DNA of 6,075 nt from Alphaproteobacteria bacterium. GTDB taxonomy: Bacteria; Pseudomonadota; Alphaproteobacteria; Caulobacterales; Caulobacteraceae. Where the stretch lies: contig JAHINZ010000327.1 in the NCBI GenBank assembly GCA_018895795.1, positions 1-6,075 on the forward strand. The letters are read 5' to 3'. Each line of letters begins with the position of its first letter. The first letter of the stretch is position 1. Below are positions 1-5,458 of this stretch, one piece after another. The position numbers and the translations under genes were made by a program. A model generated the notes under the pieces. It ran no database searches. It saw only the letters and a program-made list of their open reading frames with translations, and was not told the DNA's origin.

Positions 1-762
1 GTAACGCAGGCCCACGGTCACCGATTGGTCGTTGTACGCGCCGGTGAACGCGCCGGGTTGCAGAAGGCCCGAGCCGGTCGACTGCCACGAATGCTCGTTG
101 GCGGCGCCGAGATAGCGATAGGTGACGTCGATCTTCAGCTTGTCGGTCGCCTTGATCGAGGCGCCGGCGATGGCTTGCCAGGAGATGGCCAGATCGCTGT
201 CATCGACCGTCAGGTTCTGGATGGCGACATTGGTCGCCGTGACGGCGCCGACGCCGCTGAACTGGCCGAGGGCCTTGACGTCCAGACGGTTGATGCCGAC
301 GCCCGCGCCGACGAAGGGGTTGAACCAGGCGTCCGGGGCGAAGTCGTACAGGACGTTCGCCATCAGGGTCCAGGAATCGATCGAACCGTCGGGCGAGCCG
401 CAATTGGGGGCTGCGGCGGTGCGGACGATGCCGGGGGTGCAGAGGCCGCGGGGCTGCTGACGCACGCCGTTGCCGCGAACCGAGGTCAGATCGCCGGGGC
501 GATAGCCGCCTTCGAGTTCAGCGCGCCAGTTCGGGTTGAACTGATAGCCGAGACGGACGAAGCCGGCCCAGTCCTTGTCGGCCGCCCACTCGTAGTGATA
601 GTGCGCGCCGTCCGGAGCAGTGCCGTCCGACTCGGTCTTCAAGCCGGCCGGCGAGTGGTATCCAAGATCGACCGCGCCATACCAGCCGGTCTCTTGAGCG
701 GACACGCCTGATGCGGCGAAGACCGCAGCCAGAGCGGCTCCCGCCAGGAGTTTGAATTTCAT
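1..762 (-). CDS. OmpA-like outer-membrane beta-barrel protein, N-terminal part (runs off left edge)
   Basis: The reading frame stays open for 254 codons from the ATG at 762-760 to the window edge, so the C-terminus is missing. The first 22 residues form a clear Sec signal peptide: MKFK, then an Ala/Leu/Val-rich core, ending VSA before Gln23. The mature part has alternating aromatic and polar strands typical of an eight-stranded OmpA-type barrel, such as TGWYGAVDLGY (25-35), FVRLGYQFNPNWRAELEGGY (68-87), FNPFVGAGVGINRL (147-160), a strand near 210-218 ending TYRYL, and VTVGLRY (248-254). Two cysteines (108 and 121) sit in a predicted outer loop and could form a disulfide. An AGAGGG ribosome site (777-772) lies 9 nt before the ATG. 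Barrels of this kind in Caulobacterales can carry a C-terminal peptidoglycan-binding OmpA domain; whether this one does cannot be seen. The role is probably structural or a small pore. Confidence is high for the barrel class, low for exact function. Confidence 0.9.
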   Translation of the reverse strand, partial: MKFKLLAGAALAAVFAASGVSAQETGWYGAVDLGYHSPAGLKTESDGTAPDGAHYHYEWAADKDWAGFVRLGYQFNPNWRAELEGGYRPGDLTSVRGNGVRQQPRGLCTPGIVRTAAAPNCGSPDGSIDSWTLMANVLYDFAPDAWFNPFVGAGVGINRLDVKALGQFSGVGAVTATNVAIQNLTVDDSDLAISWQAIAGASIKATDKLKIDVTYRYLGAANEHSWQSTGSGLLQPGAFTGAYNDQSVTVGLRY

Positions 763-788
763 ATCAAGAGCCCTCTATTGCCCTGCTC

Positions 789-804
789 CGGCCGAAAACG
801 GCCG
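789..804 (-). promoter_or_regulatory. 5'-leader stem-loop of the OmpA-like gene
   Basis: CGGCCG-AAAA-CGGCCG (plus-strand reading) is a perfect 6-bp GC stem closed by a 4-base loop. In the minus-strand transcript the loop reads UUUU. It begins about where transcription should start from the -10 element at 818-811, so it would lie at the very 5' end of an mRNA with a leader of only about 40 nt. The leader of E. coli ompA mRNA is known to carry a 5'-terminal hairpin that slows decay, and a similar role is inferred here. No U-run follows it, so it is not an intrinsic terminator. Confidence 0.5.
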
Positions 805-810
805 AGCACT

Positions 811-818
811 GTTATACC
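811..818 (-). promoter_or_regulatory. Predicted -10 element for the OmpA-like gene
   Basis: The minus strand reads GGTATAAC, matching 7 of 8 positions of the Caulobacter housekeeping -10 consensus GCTANAWC. It also matches TATAAT in 5 of 6 positions, with a TG one base upstream (extended -10). Transcription would begin near 804-805. No convincing -35 hexamer is seen at the right distance; the closest candidate, GTGACGT, is too near. The assignment rests on the -10 and its position upstream of the gene. Confidence 0.5.
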
Positions 819-1085
819 AAGGCCGACGTCACAGGAAAGTGTCAGCAAAGCCACACTCGGCAGGTTTCGCTATTCTGGTATAGCCGCACCAGGACGCGAA
901 ACACAGCCGTCGCCAATCCATCAACCTGCGAGCGCATAGGACGAGATTTCCGCAGCGCGCGCCAGTATGGTTGGTTCGCACGTGAATCCCCGTCACGCAA
1001 GGCCTTGCCGCATGAAAAGGTGGCGCCTTGTCGCAGCTTCGTCGTTCTGGACTGAGCGTTCGCTTGTGACGCGAAAATCCGGTCC
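819..1085. other. Intergenic region with no convincing gene
   Basis: This stretch separates the end of the permease gene from the promoter of the OmpA-like gene; both read leftwards. A minus-strand open frame (1170-829) crosses it but overlaps the permease in another frame and has Arg/Cys/His-rich composition with no recognisable domain. A 5-bp hairpin (TTCGC/GCGAA, 1059-1075) follows the permease stop by about 10 nt, but without a T-run, so no intrinsic terminator can be called. A 12-bp palindrome, GCAAGGCCTTGC, is at 997-1008. Nothing else stands out. Confidence 0.6.
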
Positions 1086-2240
1086 CTAGTCGAGGGTCGT
1101 CCGATAGCGGGCCATGGCCAAGCCGGTGATCGCGACCACGAATAGTCCGAGAGCGGACAGACTGGTCCACATCTCCGCCAGACCCAACCCCTTCAGCATC
1201 GCGCCGCGCACGACCCGCAGAAAGTGGGTCACGGGAATGACGCCGCCGATCGCCTGCGCCCAGGCCGGCATGCCCCGGAACGGGAACATGAAGCCCGACA
1301 GCAGGATAGACGGCATGATGTAGAAAAACGACATCTGCATCGCCTGCAGCTGGGTTCGGGCCAGGGTCGAGATCAGGAAGCCCAGCGACAGCGATCCGAT
1401 GATGAACAGGGTGACGCCCAGCGACAGGGCCAGCCAGCCGCCGGCCATCGGCACGGCGAACAGGGCGCGGGCCAGGGTCAGGATCACCACGGTCTGGATC
1501 AGCCCCACCACGACATAGGGCGTCAGCTTGCCGATCATCACCTCGATGGGCCGGGCCGGCGTGGCCAGCAAGCTCTCCATCGTGCCCCGTTCATATTCGC
1601 GGGTGACGCCCAGCGCCGTCATCATCACCAGGGTCATCGACAGGATCACGCCCAGCAGCCCCGGGACGATATTGTAGGCGGTGATGGCTTCGGGATTGTA
1701 GCGGCGGTGGACGATCACCTCGAACGGCGGCGCGGCCGGGCGGGCCACCGCGCCGACCAGATCGCGGGTCAGGGCCACCTGGGGCAGATTGGCCAGGGCG
1801 GCGATCGCGCCGCCCGTGGCGGCGGGATCGGTGGCGTCGGCCTCGACCAGGATCTGGGCCCCGTCGCCGCGCACCACGCGGCGCGAAAAGTCGGCGGGGA
1901 TGGTCAGGGCGAACTGAACCTGCCCCCGGGCGATGGCGTCATCCAGTTCGGCCGGCGAGGTCGCCTGGCGGACGATGCGGAAATAGCCGCTGTTGGCCAG
2001 GGCCGCGAGGGTCGAGCGCGCCATCGGCCCCTGGTCCTGCACATAGACCGCCGTCGGCAGGTCGCGCGGATCGCCGTTGATGGCGTAGCCGAACAGCATC
2101 AGCTGCGCGATCGGCATGACCAGGATCATGGCGTAGGTCAGCCGGTCGCGGGTGAGCTGAATGAACTCCTTGATCAGCACCGCCACGATGCGGTTGATCG
2201 ACAGACCCCCAGACGGTCTTTCGGAAGGCTGACGGCTCAT
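1086..2240 (-). CDS. ABC-2 type transporter permease (YbhS/YbhR-like)
   Basis: This 384-residue protein is the membrane subunit of an ABC exporter. A cytoplasmic N-terminus with the family-typical KEFIQLTRDR (24-33) leads into membrane helix 1 (about 36-53). A large periplasmic domain (about 55-185) follows, then five more helices: about 188-212, 236-260, a pair in the 270-325 region, and one near the C-terminus, which ends MARYRTTLD. After helix 2 comes the conserved REYERGTMESL (214-224), the coupling segment that faces the ATPase in ABC2_membrane_3 proteins. Length and layout match E. coli YbhS/YbhR. The ATG (2240-2238) overlaps the ATPase stop as ATGA, implying translational coupling. E. 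coli has two adjacent permease genes; only one is present here, so the transporter is probably a permease homodimer. Substrate unknown; drug or other xenobiotic export is inferred from the family. Confidence 0.93.
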   Translation of the reverse strand: MSRQPSERPSGGLSINRIVAVLIKEFIQLTRDRLTYAMILVMPIAQLMLFGYAINGDPRDLPTAVYVQDQGPMARSTLAALANSGYFRIVRQATSPAELDDAIARGQVQFALTIPADFSRRVVRGDGAQILVEADATDPAATGGAIAALANLPQVALTRDLVGAVARPAAPPFEVIVHRRYNPEAITAYNIVPGLLGVILSMTLVMMTALGVTREYERGTMESLLATPARPIEVMIGKLTPYVVVGLIQTVVILTLARALFAVPMAGGWLALSLGVTLFIIGSLSLGFLISTLARTQLQAMQMSFFYIMPSILLSGFMFPFRGMPAWAQAIGGVIPVTHFLRVVRGAMLKGLGLAEMWTSLSALGLFVVAITGLAMARYRTTLD

Positions 2241-3154
2241 TGGAACGTGTCCTCCGCGCCGCTCATCAACCGGATGAACACGTCCTCCAGGGTCGGCTGA
2301 ACCTCGGTCCAGACCAACGGCGGCCGGCGGTAAGGCGCGATGGCCGCGTCCAGCGCCGCGCGGTCGACGCCGCTGACGTGCAGGGCGGCGCCGAACGGCG
2401 CGGCCATCACGACGCCGGGCTTGGTCGCCAGGTCGCGGGCCAGTCGATCGGCGCCGGGCCCTTCGGCGCGGAAGGTGACCAGGCCCGACTGGTCGATCAC
2501 CGCCTCGGCCGTCCCCCGCGCGATCAGCTTGCCATAGGCGATATAGGCGATGTCGTGGCAGCGCTCGGCCTCGTCCATGTAGTGGGTCGAGACCATCACG
2601 GTCATGCCGCCGGCCGAGAGACCGTGGATCTCATCCCAGAACTCGCGCCGGGCCTTGGGATCGACCCCGGCCGTGGGCTCGTCCAGCAGCAGCAGCTTGG
2701 GGTCGTGCAGGATGGCGGCGGCCAGGGCCAGGCGCTGTTTCCAGCCGCCCGACAGACTGCCGGCCAGCTGCGTCTTGCGGGCGGTCAGGCCCAGACGGTC
2801 CAGCGAGTCCCGGACCCGCTCGCGGCGGCGATCCAGTTCGTGCACCCGCGCCACGAAGTCGAGATTTTCCGCGATCGACAGGTCTTCATACAGCGAGAAC
2901 CTCTGGGTCATGTAGCCGGTCTGGCGCTTGACGGCCTCGGCGTCCTTGCGGAAGTCCAGCCCCAGCACCCGGCCCTCGCCGCTGTCGGGCGTCAGCAGAC
3001 CGCACAGCATGCGCAGGGTGGTGGTCTTCCCCGAGCCATTGGGGCCCAGAAAACCGGTGATCTTGCCGGTCTCGATCTGGATGGCCAGGTCCTGGACGAC
3101 GTGATGGGCGCCGAAGCTTTTGTTCAGGCCGGTGACGTCGACGGCCAGGGTCAC
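2237..3154 (-). CDS. ABC transporter ATP-binding protein (YbhF-like, single nucleotide-binding domain)
   Basis: This 305-residue ATPase powers the exporter. All ABC motifs are present: Walker A GPNGSGKT (37-44), Q-loop Gln84, signature LSGGW (134-138) in the form LSGGWKQR, Walker B LLLLD with catalytic Glu159, D-loop GVDP (163-166) and switch His191. A C-terminal extension (about 220-300) ends with PTLEDVFIRL, typical of drug-export ATPases of this class. E. coli YbhF is about twice as long, with two fused nucleotide-binding domains; this protein has one, so it should act as a dimer. The start is GTG (3154-3152), sharing GTGA with the stop of the upstream fusion-protein gene, and its own stop shares ATGA with the permease start. 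No other start fits the N-terminal strand so well. It acts at the cytoplasmic face of the inner membrane. Confidence 0.95.
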   Translation of the reverse strand: MTLAVDVTGLNKSFGAHHVVQDLAIQIETGKITGFLGPNGSGKTTTLRMLCGLLTPDSGEGRVLGLDFRKDAEAVKRQTGYMTQRFSLYEDLSIAENLDFVARVHELDRRRERVRDSLDRLGLTARKTQLAGSLSGGWKQRLALAAAILHDPKLLLLDEPTAGVDPKARREFWDEIHGLSAGGMTVMVSTHYMDEAERCHDIAYIAYGKLIARGTAEAVIDQSGLVTFRAEGPGADRLARDLATKPGVVMAAPFGAALHVSGVDRAALDAAIAPYRRPPLVWTEVQPTLEDVFIRLMSGAEDTFQ

Positions 3155-4149
3155 CGCCGGGCCTCCGACGCGCCGCCGACCAGCGGCGTGACGTCGACCG
3201 GCTGACCCGGCGCCAGCGGCGGGCCGCCCTCGGGTCGGGCCTCGACCAGGAACACCAGCCGTTGCCGAGCCTCGCGGCTATAGATCACCGGCGGGGTGAA
3301 TTCGGGCCTGGGGCTGACATAGTTCACCCGCGCCGATCGGGTCGCGCCGCAGCCGTCGCACTCAAACCGCACCACCGCCCCGATCCGATAGAGCGCCACC
3401 CGCGCCTCGGGAACGAAGAAGCGCAGCCGCACCCGGTCATCGGCCAGCAGGGCGACCACCGGCTGATTGGCCGCGGTCCATTCGCCGGCCTGATAGAACA
3501 CGTCCTGCACTCGCGCCGCCGTCGGGGCCTTGGGGCTGATCAGGTCCAGCCGGTTCTGGGCGGCGGCCAGGACTTCGCGAGCGCTGTCGGCCTGGGCCCG
3601 GGCGGCCCGCACCGCCTCGGGTCGCGCGCCCAGGGTCCCGACCGCGCGACGACGGGCCACGGCCCGCGCCTGGGCCTGGGCCGTGTCGCGCGCGGCGCGC
3701 GCGGCGTCCAGCCGGGCCGGCGCATAGACGCCCTTGCCGACCAGCGGCGCGATGCGGTCGTAATCGGCCTGGGTCTGGCGCAAGGCCGCCTCGGCCGCGG
3801 CGCGCTCGGCGTCATAGACCGCCAGCTCCTGCGGCCGCTGCCCGGTCTCGGCGTCGCGGACCTGGGCCTGGGCCGCCGCCAGTTGGGCCAAGGCCTGGTC
3901 GCGGGCGGCGACCTGCTGGCGGGCGTCCAGCGAGAACAGCGGCTGGCCGGCCGTGACCCGGTCGCCGCGCCGCACGGCCACCGTGCTGACCAGCCCCGCA
4001 TTGGCGGCGCCCACATACAGAGTCTCGCCCTCGACATAGCCGGACAGGCGCGGCGGCGGATGGGCGGCGGGCCCCCAGGCGCGCCAGGCCAGAAATCCGA
4101 CAACCGCGACGGCGACCGCCGCCAGACCCAGACGAACGAAACGCGTCAT
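3151..4149 (-). CDS. HlyD-family membrane-fusion (periplasmic adaptor) protein, YbhG-like
   Basis: This 332-residue adaptor links the inner-membrane ABC exporter to an outer-membrane channel. An N-terminal anchor helix (about 7-25) is followed by the first half of the biotinyl-lipoyl-like domain, opening LSGYVEGETLYVG (35-47) and containing RRGDRVTAGQPLFSLD. A long Ala/Gln/Arg-rich coiled-coil hairpin spans about 76-203. The second lipoyl half follows (APTAARVQDVFYQAGEWT, about 208-225), then a beta-barrel domain with RLRFFVPE and FTPPVIYSREAR. The sequence class and length agree with E. coli YbhG. A Cys-Asp-Gly-Cys motif (264-267) lies in the barrel region; I recall it from related adaptors but know no function for it. 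The ATG (4149-4147) overlaps the TetR stop as ATGA, and the stop overlaps the ATPase GTG. No TolC-like partner is encoded in the window. Confidence 0.93.
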   Translation of the reverse strand: MTRFVRLGLAAVAVAVVGFLAWRAWGPAAHPPPRLSGYVEGETLYVGAANAGLVSTVAVRRGDRVTAGQPLFSLDARQQVAARDQALAQLAAAQAQVRDAETGQRPQELAVYDAERAAAEAALRQTQADYDRIAPLVGKGVYAPARLDAARAARDTAQAQARAVARRRAVGTLGARPEAVRAARAQADSAREVLAAAQNRLDLISPKAPTAARVQDVFYQAGEWTAANQPVVALLADDRVRLRFFVPEARVALYRIGAVVRFECDGCGATRSARVNYVSPRPEFTPPVIYSREARQRLVFLVEARPEGGPPLAPGQPVDVTPLVGGASEARR

Positions 4150-4790
4150 CCCCTGCCCTCCGCCCTGGGCGGGGCCAGGCCCGCCAACACCGTTTCGGCG
4201 TGTTGCATCGCCAGCGCGCCCAGATCCGGGCTCGGCGCGCCGACCGGTTCGAACACCTCGCGCCAGATCACGCCCATGATCAGCGGCCCCACCAGGCTGA
4301 AGGCGTGCAGGCGCGGATCGCCGGGCCGCACCTCGCCCCGAGCCTGGGCCCGGACGACGGCGGCGGTCACCACGCCCAACGCCCGGTCGATCACCTCGTC
4401 GTGCCAGACCCGCGCCAGTTCAGGAAAGTTCCGCGACTCGCCGATCACCATCTTCACCACCGCCCCCAGGCGCGTGGTGGTCATCACCAGGGCGATGCGC
4501 CCGAACACCAAGCGCACGATGTCGGCGAACGGCGCGTCCGCCTGACCGGCGAAAGCCTCGATCCTGTCGAGATTGGGGATGACCGCCTCGCGCACCACGG
4601 CCCGGAACAGATCTTCCTTGGTCTCGAAATAGAGGTAGAGCGCGCCCTTGGAGACCCCGGCCTGGCGCGCGATGTCATCCAGGCGGGCGGCCGCGAAGCC
4701 CTTCTCGGCGAAAACCTCCAGCGCCGCTTGGACGATTTCGCCCGGTCGCGCCTCGCTGCGTCGCCGCCACTTGGGTTGGCCCGGCTGCAT
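4146..4790 (-). CDS. TetR/AcrR-family transcriptional regulator of the export operon
   Basis: This 214-residue protein is a ligand-responsive repressor. The N-terminal domain (about 15-62) has the TetR pattern: a helix ending ALEVFAEKGF, then the helix-turn-helix LDDIARQAGVSKGALYLYFETKEDLF (37-62). The C-terminal part (about 70-205) is all helical, the ligand-binding and dimer domain, and includes MVIGESRNFPELARVWH and SLVGPLIMGVIWREVFEP, as in AcrR/AefR-like regulators. The ATG at 4790-4788 is preceded by a modest purine-rich site (GAGAGCGGG). It is the first gene of the operon and its stop overlaps the adaptor start, so repressor and pump are made together. The E. coli ybhGFSR exporter is likewise headed by a TetR-type gene, cecR. 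Self-repression through the palindrome just upstream is inferred. The inducer cannot be predicted. Confidence 0.94.
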   Translation of the reverse strand: MQPGQPKWRRRSEARPGEIVQAALEVFAEKGFAAARLDDIARQAGVSKGALYLYFETKEDLFRAVVREAVIPNLDRIEAFAGQADAPFADIVRLVFGRIALVMTTTRLGAVVKMVIGESRNFPELARVWHDEVIDRALGVVTAAVVRAQARGEVRPGDPRLHAFSLVGPLIMGVIWREVFEPVGAPSPDLGALAMQHAETVLAGLAPPRAEGRG

Positions 4791-4802
4791 GATCCCGCTC
4801 TC

Positions 4803-4830
4803 ACATATAACTGACTAGTCAGTTATATGT
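4803..4830. promoter_or_regulatory. Perfect 28-bp palindromic operator, candidate TetR binding site
   Basis: The half-site ACATATAACTGACT is followed directly by its exact reverse complement, with no spacer and no mismatch. The flanking bases 4802 and 4831 break the symmetry. The TGACTAGTCA core and two-fold symmetry are what a TetR-family dimer would bind. The site begins 12 bp upstream of the TetR start codon and covers the predicted -10 and transcription start, so binding there should block RNA polymerase. Two dimers side by side are possible given its length. Confidence 0.85.
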
Positions 4831-4850
4831 CCTGCCGCGAGGGCCTGCAA
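4822..4850 (-). promoter_or_regulatory. Predicted promoter of the tetR-hlyD-ABC operon
   Basis: On the minus strand, TTGCAG (4850-4845) and TATAAC (4827-4822) are separated by 17 bp. TATAAC matches TATAAT in 5 of 6 positions. Read with the Caulobacter housekeeping consensus, TTGCAGG-N14-CATATAAC gives 5 of 7 and 6 of 8 matches. Transcription would start near 4815, at the centre of the palindrome, giving a leader of about 25 nt. The -10 lies wholly inside the operator, which fits repression. Confidence 0.6.
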
Positions 4851-5063
4851 GGCGCGGCGCGCGCGGCCACGCGGGCAGCCCGACGACAATATAAATTTCG
4901 CAGGAGAGAAAACATCGGTCTTACTGATAAGAACCGCGGTCAAAATATAGCGAAATAAATCTCCCAAAAAATTGGGCGTTTTGACAAATCTTCTCCCGGT
5001 GAATTCGCAATCATAGATTGGGCGAGACCAAGCAGCGTCCAGTTCAATTTTTAGGTTTGCCTG
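4851..5063 (+). promoter_or_regulatory. AT-rich intergenic region upstream of the response regulator
   Basis: The first 35 bases are very GC-rich; from about 4888 the composition switches sharply to AT-rich, unlike the rest of the window. A perfect TTGACA is at 4981-4986, but no good -10 sits 16-18 bp after it. The nearest Caulobacter-type match, GTGAATTC at 4999-5006, is weak. CCCAA-AAAA-TTGGG (4963-4976) is a small hairpin followed by CGTTTT, possibly a weak terminator or protein site. An 8-bp palindrome, ACCGCGGT, is at 4933-4940, and ATTGGGCG occurs twice (4971-4978 and 5017-5024). No gene is seen here. It must hold the response-regulator promoter, but which element is used is unclear. 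Confidence 0.45.
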
Positions 5064-5426
5064 ATGGCTACTATTTTAATTGTCGAGGATGAGTTGTTCA
5101 TTCGCCAAGCGGCGGAATGGGCGATCGAGGATCTGGGCCACAAACCCCTGACGGCGGACGATCTGGCGAGCGCGCTCGCGCACCTTTCCGCTCCGGGCGT
5201 CATCGACGTCCTGTTCGTCGACATTCGCCTGGGCGCGCTGTCGGAGGGCGGATACGACATCGCCAATCAGGCCCGAGGCCTTCGCCCCGACTTGCCCGTT
5301 CTCTATACGTCTGGCCGACCGCTCCGCGGCGACATGTCCGAGCTGTTTGTCGACGGCGGTCAGTTCCTGCAGAAGCCCTATTCGCCACACCAGCTTGAGA
5401 CCGCGATCAGCGGACTGCTGCAGTAG
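5064..5426 (+). CDS. Single-domain (CheY-like) response regulator
   Basis: This 120-residue protein is one receiver domain with no output domain. The acidic pair is Glu8-Asp9, the phospho-acceptor Asp53 (in VLFVDIRLG), the switch Thr82 (LYTSG) and the conserved Lys104-Pro105 (FLQKPYSP). The EGGYDIANQARGLRPDLPVLYTSG stretch places it with small alphaproteobacterial receivers often encoded beside PAS-containing sensor kinases. It probably passes or drains phosphate from a partner kinase, or acts by protein contact; it cannot bind DNA by itself. A TTAGG ribosome site (5051-5055) lies 8 nt before the ATG. The PAS protein gene follows on the same strand, so the two are likely co-transcribed. An antisense open frame over the same bases shows no domain and is disregarded. 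Confidence 0.93.
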   Translation: MATILIVEDELFIRQAAEWAIEDLGHKPLTADDLASALAHLSAPGVIDVLFVDIRLGALSEGGYDIANQARGLRPDLPVLYTSGRPLRGDMSELFVDGGQFLQKPYSPHQLETAISGLLQ

Positions 5427-5458
5427 AGCGTTCCGACAACGGCGCGCTTGCGCTCCAG

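Noticed and set aside
25..711. Plus-strand open frame of 228 codons at the left end
   Set aside because: It is antisense to the OmpA-like gene, which has a signal peptide, ribosome site and barrel pattern. The plus-strand product is Gly/Ala/Arg/Asp-rich with no domain and is explained by codon bias in GC-rich DNA.
997..1008. 12-bp palindrome GCAAGGCCTTGC in the intergenic region
   Set aside because: One or two palindromes of this length are expected by chance in 6 kb, and it is not placed near a promoter element that can be identified.
1059..1075. Possible terminator hairpin after the permease gene
   Set aside because: The stem is only 5 bp and no T-run follows on the transcribed strand, so intrinsic termination is not supported; rho-dependent termination or readthrough remains possible.
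829..1170. Minus-strand open frame of 113 codons between the permease and the OmpA-like gene
   Set aside because: It overlaps the permease 3' end in a different frame, has unusual Cys/His/Arg content, no recognisable domain and covers the promoter region of the OmpA-like gene.
1224..4814. A series of long plus-strand open frames (1224-2300, 2240-3205, 3262-4545, 4200-4814)
   Set aside because: Each lies antisense to a well-identified operon gene and encodes Gln/His/Gly/Arg-rich sequence without motifs, the usual shadow of GC-biased third positions.
4902..4948. Ribosome-like AGGAGAG in the AT-rich block, suggesting a small gene
   Set aside because: No ATG, GTG or TTG follows at a usable distance, and the following frame closes soon without coding character.
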